From assembly GCF_005503555.1 (NCBI RefSeq), contig NZ_SCNG01000008.1, forward strand, positions 124,001 to 188,000: 64,000 nt of DNA, written 5' to 3'. Below, one piece after another: positions 61,001 through 64,000 of the stretch (positions are counted from its first letter, which is position 1; every line of letters begins with the position of its first letter). Position numbers and translations under genes: made by a program. Source of the DNA: Rudaea sp. 3F27F6 (GTDB lineage: Bacteria; Pseudomonadota; Gammaproteobacteria; Xanthomonadales; Rhodanobacteraceae). The notes under the pieces are model-generated. The model was given only the letters and a program-made list of their open reading frames with translations, made no database searches and had not been told where the DNA came from.

Positions 61001-64000
61001 CAGCTCTGACTCGCGATGCCGGCTGGGATCGGATCGGACACCGCGGTACCGCCCGCGCTCACGCTGCCGGTGTTGCTCGCCACGACCGTGTAGACGATCG
61101 TGCCGCCCGGCGTCAGCGTCGTCGCCGGCGTGCTCTTCTGGATGCTCACCTGCGGCACCGGCGGCACCGTCACCGTGCTTGTGCACGGCGGCTGCGTATT
61201 GCCGGGCTTGCAGACGCTGTCGCTCGGCGGCGTCACCGTCGCTGTATTGACCACGTGTGCCGGCGGATTCGCACTGACCGTTGCGGTCACCGTGTAGGTC
61301 GCCGTGCTGCCGGCCGGGAAGGTCGCCAGCGTTTCATTCAAGGCACCGCTGCCGCTCGCATTCGGACATACCGCGCCGCCGGCGGCTGTGCAGGTCCACG
61401 TCTGGCTGGCAATGCCGGTCGGGATCGGATCGGCTACGACCGTGCCCGCCGCACTCACACTGCCGGCGTTGCTGACGACAACCGTATAAGTGACCGTACC
61501 GCCCGGCGTCAGCGTCGTCGTCGGCGAACTCTTCTGCACGCTGACCTGCGGTGCCGGTGCCAGCGTCACGGTCGCCGGGCACGGCCCGGCCGTATTGCTG
61601 GGCGTGCACACACCGCCCGCCGGCGGCGTCGCCGTTGCCGTATTCGTCACCTGCGCCGGCGGGTTCGCACTCACTGTCGCCGTGATCGTGTAGGTCACTG
61701 TGCTGCCGGCCGGGAAGGTCGCGAGGGTTTCGTTGAGCGCGCCCGTGCCCGAGGCATTCGCACACACCGCGCCGCCGCTCGCCGCACAACTCCAACCCTG
61801 GCTTGCGATGCCGGTCGGAATCGGATCGGCCACGAGCGTATTCGCCGCGCTGACCGTGCCGGTGTTGCTCACCACGACCGTGTAAACCACCGTGCCGCCC
61901 GGCGTGAGTATGCTGACGTTCGCACTCTTGGTGATGCCGATCTGCGGTACCGGCGGCACCGTGACCGTACTCGTGCACGGCGGTGCCGTGTTGTTCGGCT
62001 CGCACACGCTGGCCGTCGGCGGAGTCGCCGTCGCGGTGTTCGTCACATGTGCCGGCGGCGTTCCGCTCACGGTCGCGGTGACGGTGTAAGTCACTGTACC
62101 GCCGCCTGGGAACGTCGCCAGCGTTTCGCTCAGCGCCCCGCTGCCGCTCGCATTCGGACATGCCGCGCCGCCACCGGCCGCACAGGTCCATGTCTGGCTG
62201 GTGATACCGGTCGGAATCGGGTCCGCCACTACCGTACCGGCCACACTGACCGCGCCGACGTTGCTCGCCACAATCGTGTAGACGATCGTGCCACCCGGCG
62301 TCAGCGTCGTCGCCGGCGTGCTCTTCTGGATATTCACCTGCGGCACCGGCGGCACCGTCACTGTGCTCTTGCACGGCGGCTGTGAGTTGTTCGGTTTGCA
62401 CACGCTGCCGATCGGCGGCGTCACCGTCGCCGTGTTCGTCACCTGCGCCGGCGGCGTGCCGCTCACGGTCGCGGTCACGGTGTAGGTGACCGCACTGCCG
62501 GCCGGGAAGGCCGCCAGGGTTTCGTTCAACGCACCGCTGCCCGACGCGTTCGGACACGCCGCGCCGCCGCTCGTCGCGCAGGTCCAGGTCTGGCCCGTGA
62601 TACCGGCGGGGATCGGATCGGAGACCAGCGTTCCCGGCGCACTCACGCTACCCACGTTGCTCGCGACGATCGTGTAGACGATCGTGCCGTTCGGCGTCAG
62701 CGTCGTCGACGGCGTGCTCTTCTGGATACTCACCTGCGGCGTCGGCGGCACGACCACCGTGCACGCCGCTGCGGGCGACGCCGACGAGCAGTTCGACGGA
62801 TCGGGCGAGAGCACCGTGTTCGTCATCGTCGCCGGCGGATTCGGATTCGCCGTCACCGTGTACGTGATCGTCGCCGCCGCACCCGCGGCCAGCGGACCGC
62901 TCCACGACAGCACCGGCGCCGCGTACGCCGCCGTGCCGGCCGAGGCAGTGAGGTTGTCGCTATAGCTCGCACCGGCAAGCACGTTGGTCAGATCGTCGGT
63001 GAACGAAGCCGGCGCCGCGGCCGAATAAGGCATGCTGCCGTTGTTCGTCACCGTGATCGTGTAGGTCAATCCTCCGCCCGGCTGGATCGCCGGCGCCGAG
63101 GCCGTCTTGGCAAAATTGAGCCGGCACTGCGCCGCCGTCGGCGCGGCCGTGAACGAGGTCGTGCCGCTCGAGGTGCCGGCCGGCCCGTCGGTCAGGCCGC
63201 CCGCCGTGGTCACCACGTTGGCGACGTCGACGATCGGCGCCGTGGTCAGGCAGGACACCGGCGGCACGACGGTCTGGTAGCACATCTGCATCGGGTCGCC
63301 GTTCCACGACAGCGCCGCGGACGCCGCATTGACCGCCGCCGTGTTGGTCACGCCCGTCAATGTGACCGACGCGGCCAGCGAGGTGTAGTTGCCCGAGACA
63401 GCCAGCGAGGAAATATCGAGTGAAGTACCGCTCAGTACGACGTTGATAAAACCCGGCACCGGATTGCCGTTGGTGTCGTACAACGTCACCGTGGCTTGCG
63501 CATATTCCGCACCGGTCAGGCCGACCAAGGTCAGCTTGTCCCAGTTGGACACATGCGTGCCGCCGTCGCAGTAATAGCCGGTCGGCGTCGTCTTCGTGAT
63601 CGACGTGGATGCGCTGACGCAGGCGCCGCCCGTGCTCGTACTGAACACGACGATCTGCGCACCGTCACCGTTCGCGGCCATGCAGCCCGGCAGATTGGCG
63701 AGCGGACGTACCGTATAGCTGCGCAGGCTGGCCGGTCCGGCGAAACCGGCGCAAGCCGGCACCGCGCCGTTACCGACACGCGCAGCGAAGTCGTAGCAGT
63801 TCGTGCTCGTGTTGCCGATCGTCACATAGTACTTCGCACCGATCAGCACGCCCGTACCGAAGCCGAGCCCAGGGGCGGGATTCGGCGGGCTCGGGCTGAA
63901 ACTGAATTGCGTCGCCGTCCACGGATTCGCGAGCGCGGTGTTCGACGTGCTGAAGCAAAGCGAGTTGTAGACCGCGCAGGCGCCGAGCACGACGCCGGTC
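55066..64000 (-). CDS. Giant DUF11-repeat surface protein (5' end beyond the window)
   Basis: More than 2970 residues are encoded, and the frame is still open at the right window edge, so signal peptide and start are missing. The N-terminal about 390 visible residues are a non-repetitive Cys-containing exported domain (GTGVLIGAKYYVTIGNTSTN, FTDDLTNVL). A first divergent DUF11 unit is followed by 18 tandem DUF11 (TIGR01451-type) modules of 132-133 residues, each with PQVSIQKS...LTPGGTIVYTIVASN, TWTCAASGGAACPN and two Cys in CTPxNTxPPC. A last divergent unit leads to VVPSPIDSNWMLWLMVIMLA and a basic end GLRGRR, an IPTL/PEP-CTERM-like sorting tail. It is almost free of Lys/Arg. Likely a long surface stalk or adhesin; no catalytic site was seen. 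Confidence 0.88.
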   Translation of the reverse strand, partial: TGVVLGACAVYNSLCFSTSNTALANPWTATQFSFSPSPPNPAPGLGFGTGVLIGAKYYVTIGNTSTNCYDFAARVGNGAVPACAGFAGPASLRSYTVRPLANLPGCMAANGDGAQIVVFSTSTGGACVSASTSITKTTPTGYYCDGGTHVSNWDKLTLVGLTGAEYAQATVTLYDTNGNPVPGFINVVLSGTSLDISSLAVSGNYTSLAASVTLTGVTNTAAVNAASAALSWNGDPMQMCYQTVVPPVSCLTTAPIVDVANVVTTAGGLTDGPAGTSSGTTSFTAAPTAAQCRLNFAKTASAPAIQPGGGLTYTITVTNNGSMPYSAAAPASFTDDLTNVLAGASYSDNLTASAGTAAYAAPVLSWSGPLAAGAAATITYTVTANPNPPATMTNTVLSPDPSNCSSASPAAACTVVVPPTPQVSIQKSTPSTTLTPNGTIVYTIVASNVGSVSAPGTLVSDPIPAGITGQTWTCATSGGAACPNASGSGALNETLAAFPAGSAVTYTVTATVSGTPPAQVTNTATVTPPIGSVCKPNNSQPPCKSTVTVPPVPQVNIQKSTPATTLTPGGTIVYTIVASNVGAVSVAGTVVADPIPTGITSQTWTCAAGGGAACPNASGSGALSETLATFPGGGTVTYTVTATVSGTPPAHVTNTATATPPTASVCEPNNTAPPCTSTVTVPPVPQIGITKSANVSILTPGGTVVYTVVVSNTGTVSAANTLVADPIPTGIASQGWSCAASGGAVCANASGTGALNETLATFPAGSTVTYTITATVSANPPAQVTNTATATPPAGGVCTPSNTAGPCPATVTLAPAPQVSVQKSSPTTTLTPGGTVTYTVVVSNAGSVSAAGTVVADPIPTGIASQTWTCTAAGGAVCPNASGSGALNETLATFPAGSTATYTVTATVSANPPAHVVNTATVTPPSDSVCKPGNTQPPCTSTVTVPPVPQVSIQKSTPATTLTPGGTIVYTVVASNTGSVSAGGTAVSDPIPAGIASQSWNCAASGGAVCPNAIGAGALNETIATFPAGSAVTYTVTATVSANPPAHVINTATATPPTGSVCTPDNTQPPCHSTVTVPPVPQVSIQKSTPATTLTPGGTIVYTIVASNTGTVDAAGTVVADPIPAGIASQSWTCAASGGAACAHAGGSGALSETLATFPAGSFVTYTVTATVAANPPAHVTNTATAAPPTGSVCTPDNTQPPCKSTVTVPPVPQISIQKSTPATTLTPGGTIVYTIVASNAGTVDASGTVVADAIPAGIASQTWTCAASGGAVCPNPSGAGSLSETLATFPAGSSVTYTVTATVSANPPAHVTNTATGTLTGSVCEPNNTPSPCPSTVTVPPMPQISIQKSTNTTTLTPGGTIVYTIVASNAGTVDASGTVVADAMPTGIASQTWTCAASGGAVCSNAAGSGNLNETLATFPAGSAVTYTITATVSANPPAHVTNTATGTLTGSVCEPNNTPSPCPSTVTVPPVPQVNIQKSTPATTLTPGGTITYTIVASNTGSVSAAGTLVSDPIPTGIASQTWTCAASGGAACPNASGSGALSETLATFPAGSFVTYTVTATVVANPPSHVTNTATLTPPTGSVCTPGNTAPLCDSTVTVPPVPQVSIQKSTPATTLTPGGTITYTIVASNTGSVSANGTLVSDPIPAGIASQTWTCAASGGAVCANASGSGNLNETLATFPAGSSATYTVTATVSANPPAHVTNTASATPPTTSVCTPGNTPPPCNSTVTVPPVPQVSIVKNTSTTTLTPGGTIVYTIVASNTGSVSAAGTLVSDPIPAGIASQTWACSAVTGGASCPNPSGSGALSETLAIFPAGSSVTYTVTATVVANPPAHVTNTASATPPIGSVCTPDNTTPPCNSTVVVPPYPQVSIVKSTPTTTLTPNGTIVYTIVASNTGAVAADGTVVADPLPAGIASQSWTCAASGAAACPNASGNGALSETLATFPAGSAVTYTVTATVNANPPAHVVNTATATPPIGSLCTPNNTPPPCSSTVAVPPVPQISIQKSTTATTLTPGGTVVYTIVASNVGTVAASGTTVADPIPSGISGQTWTCAATGGAACPNPSGTGALSETLTTFPAGSTATYTVTATVISTNPPAHVTNTATATPPTGGVCEPSNTPPPCNSTVIVPPVPQIGITKTASTSTLIPGGTVVYTIVVTNTGSVDADNTVVSDPIPAGIASQTWTCAASGGATCPNLSGTGALNETLLEFDPGNTVTYTVTATVSANPPAQVINTATTTPPGGGVCTPGNTTPPCSATVTGTPVPQISIAKSTNATTLTPGGTITYTIVAKNSGNVSATGTVVSDPIPAGIASQTWTCAASGGGACPNASGSGALNETLATFPGGSTVTYTVTATVSANPPAHVTNTATATPPTVSVCAPGNTPPPCNSTVTVPPVPQVSIKKSTPATTLPPNGAITYTIVASNSGAVSAAGTVVSDPIPAGIASQTWTCAANGGAACPNASGSGALSETLATFPGGSAVTYTVTATVSANPPAHVVNTATATPPTGSVCTPDNTPPPCNSTVTVPPVPQVSIQKSTPATTLTPNGAIVYTIVASNTGSVSAAGTVVSDPIPSGIAGQTWTCSVAGGAVCPHASGNGALSETLATFPAGSSVTYTVTATVNATPPAHVTNTAAATPPTGSLCTPANTQPPCTSTVVVPPVPQVSVTKTANTPTLNPGGTIVYTVTVANTGAVPANGTQVSDPIATGLASYSTTCAASGGAICPNGAGPYSGALNETIATLPVGASVVYTITATVSAAPSGSVTNTVSVTPPTGGLCTPNNTPPPCTGTTTSSPPNIFDPPFINKGATLVDAQTLLWTIVVDNNRNLAAQNLEIRDPMPANMTFVSGTLTCTTFGSSTISKCAFDAANNRIVVDALMQSDFGVANGAAGPNRLSIVFQARFVKGPVAVTNTASACWDPQNNTSNVTACAQAVQGSAQYTPPVPVVPSPIDSNWMLWLMVIMLAYPAIAGLRGRR
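55627..62757 (-). repeat. 18 tandem 396-399 bp repeats encoding DUF11 modules
   Basis: The anchor sequence CTGCGGCACCGGCGGCAC (small variants) recurs at about 56001, 56397, 56793, 57189, 57585, 57984, 58380, 58779 and onward to 62733, giving 17 intervals with an average of 396 bp. The units differ mostly by synonymous or conservative changes, so the array is in frame and under coding constraint. Homologous recombination between units could change the copy number, and short-read assembly may mis-count them. Confidence 0.88.

Noticed and set aside
58090-62385. A 1431-codon open frame on the plus strand inside the giant surface protein gene
   Set aside because: It is the antisense shadow of the DUF11 repeats: Arg-rich, itself repetitive with the same 396-bp period, without ribosome binding site or domain.
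55627-62757. Regular periodicity resembling a giant CRISPR or satellite array
   Set aside because: Units of 396-399 bp are coding, in frame and differ mainly at silent positions; there are no short repeats with unique spacers.

Overview
The window is GC-rich, densely coding DNA from a Gram-negative bacterium. Two large TonB-dependent receptors, an EmrAB plus outer-membrane-factor efflux operon, two surface proteins with IPTL/PEP-CTERM-like tails, a GH31/SLC45/LacI carbohydrate locus and a TPR-sulfotransferase beside a receptor all point to a gammaproteobacterium of the Xanthomonadales/Nevskiales type. That assignment is inferred from gene content only. No rRNA, tRNA or CRISPR array was recognised.

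Layout. 1-2.1 kb: the start of a secreted phosphoesterase (cut by the window edge), an NADP-binding F420-reductase-like protein and a frameshifted SDR pseudogene. 2.1-7.2 kb: a TetR/CerR regulator divergent from a three-gene drug efflux operon, with a perfect 10-bp inverted repeat over the promoter. 7.3-12.8 kb: a secreted serine hydrolase, an alpha/beta-hydrolase/cupin fusion, an AraC regulator, msrB-msrA and a DUF1330 gene. 13.2-22 kb: a large beta-helix/Ig-like surface protein, divergent from a small repeat-containing secreted protein. The latter is followed by a tight four-gene cassette: PKHD-type dioxygenase, prolyl-hydroxylase-like protein, JmjC-like protein without visible iron ligands, and sulfotransferase. 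22.5-29.7 kb: a DUF4386-like membrane protein, a YdeP-type molybdopterin oxidoreductase, two dienelactone-hydrolase-like enzymes flanking an NAD(P)-binding protein, and a divergent LysR regulator. 30-38.4 kb: an alpha-glucoside utilisation locus (TonB receptor, GH31, MFS, LacI) with a palindromic operator candidate and a MITE-like insertion. 38.4-40.7 kb: an IS256 transposase remnant, an MBL-fold hydrolase and a SnoaL-like protein. 40.7-51.1 kb: a TPR-sulfotransferase and TonB receptor next to a phosphonate locus (phosphonatase-like HAD, DUF5690 transporter, FAD oxidoreductase, PhnF-like regulator, PhnM-like amidohydrolase) with no C-P lyase core genes in view. 51.2-54.7 kb: a secreted adenosine deaminase and a MarR/FAD-monooxygenase pair. 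55-64 kb: a giant DUF11-repeat surface protein that runs off the window end and carries 18 tandem 396-399 bp repeats.

How the parts work together. Several loci are self-contained regulator/target units with visible operators: TetR-efflux, LysR-hydrolases, LacI-glucosides and MarR-monooxygenase. The least explained parts are the oxygenase/sulfotransferase cassette, which looks like a protein- or metabolite-modification system, and the phosphonate locus, which combines phosphonatase-type and PhnM-type genes.
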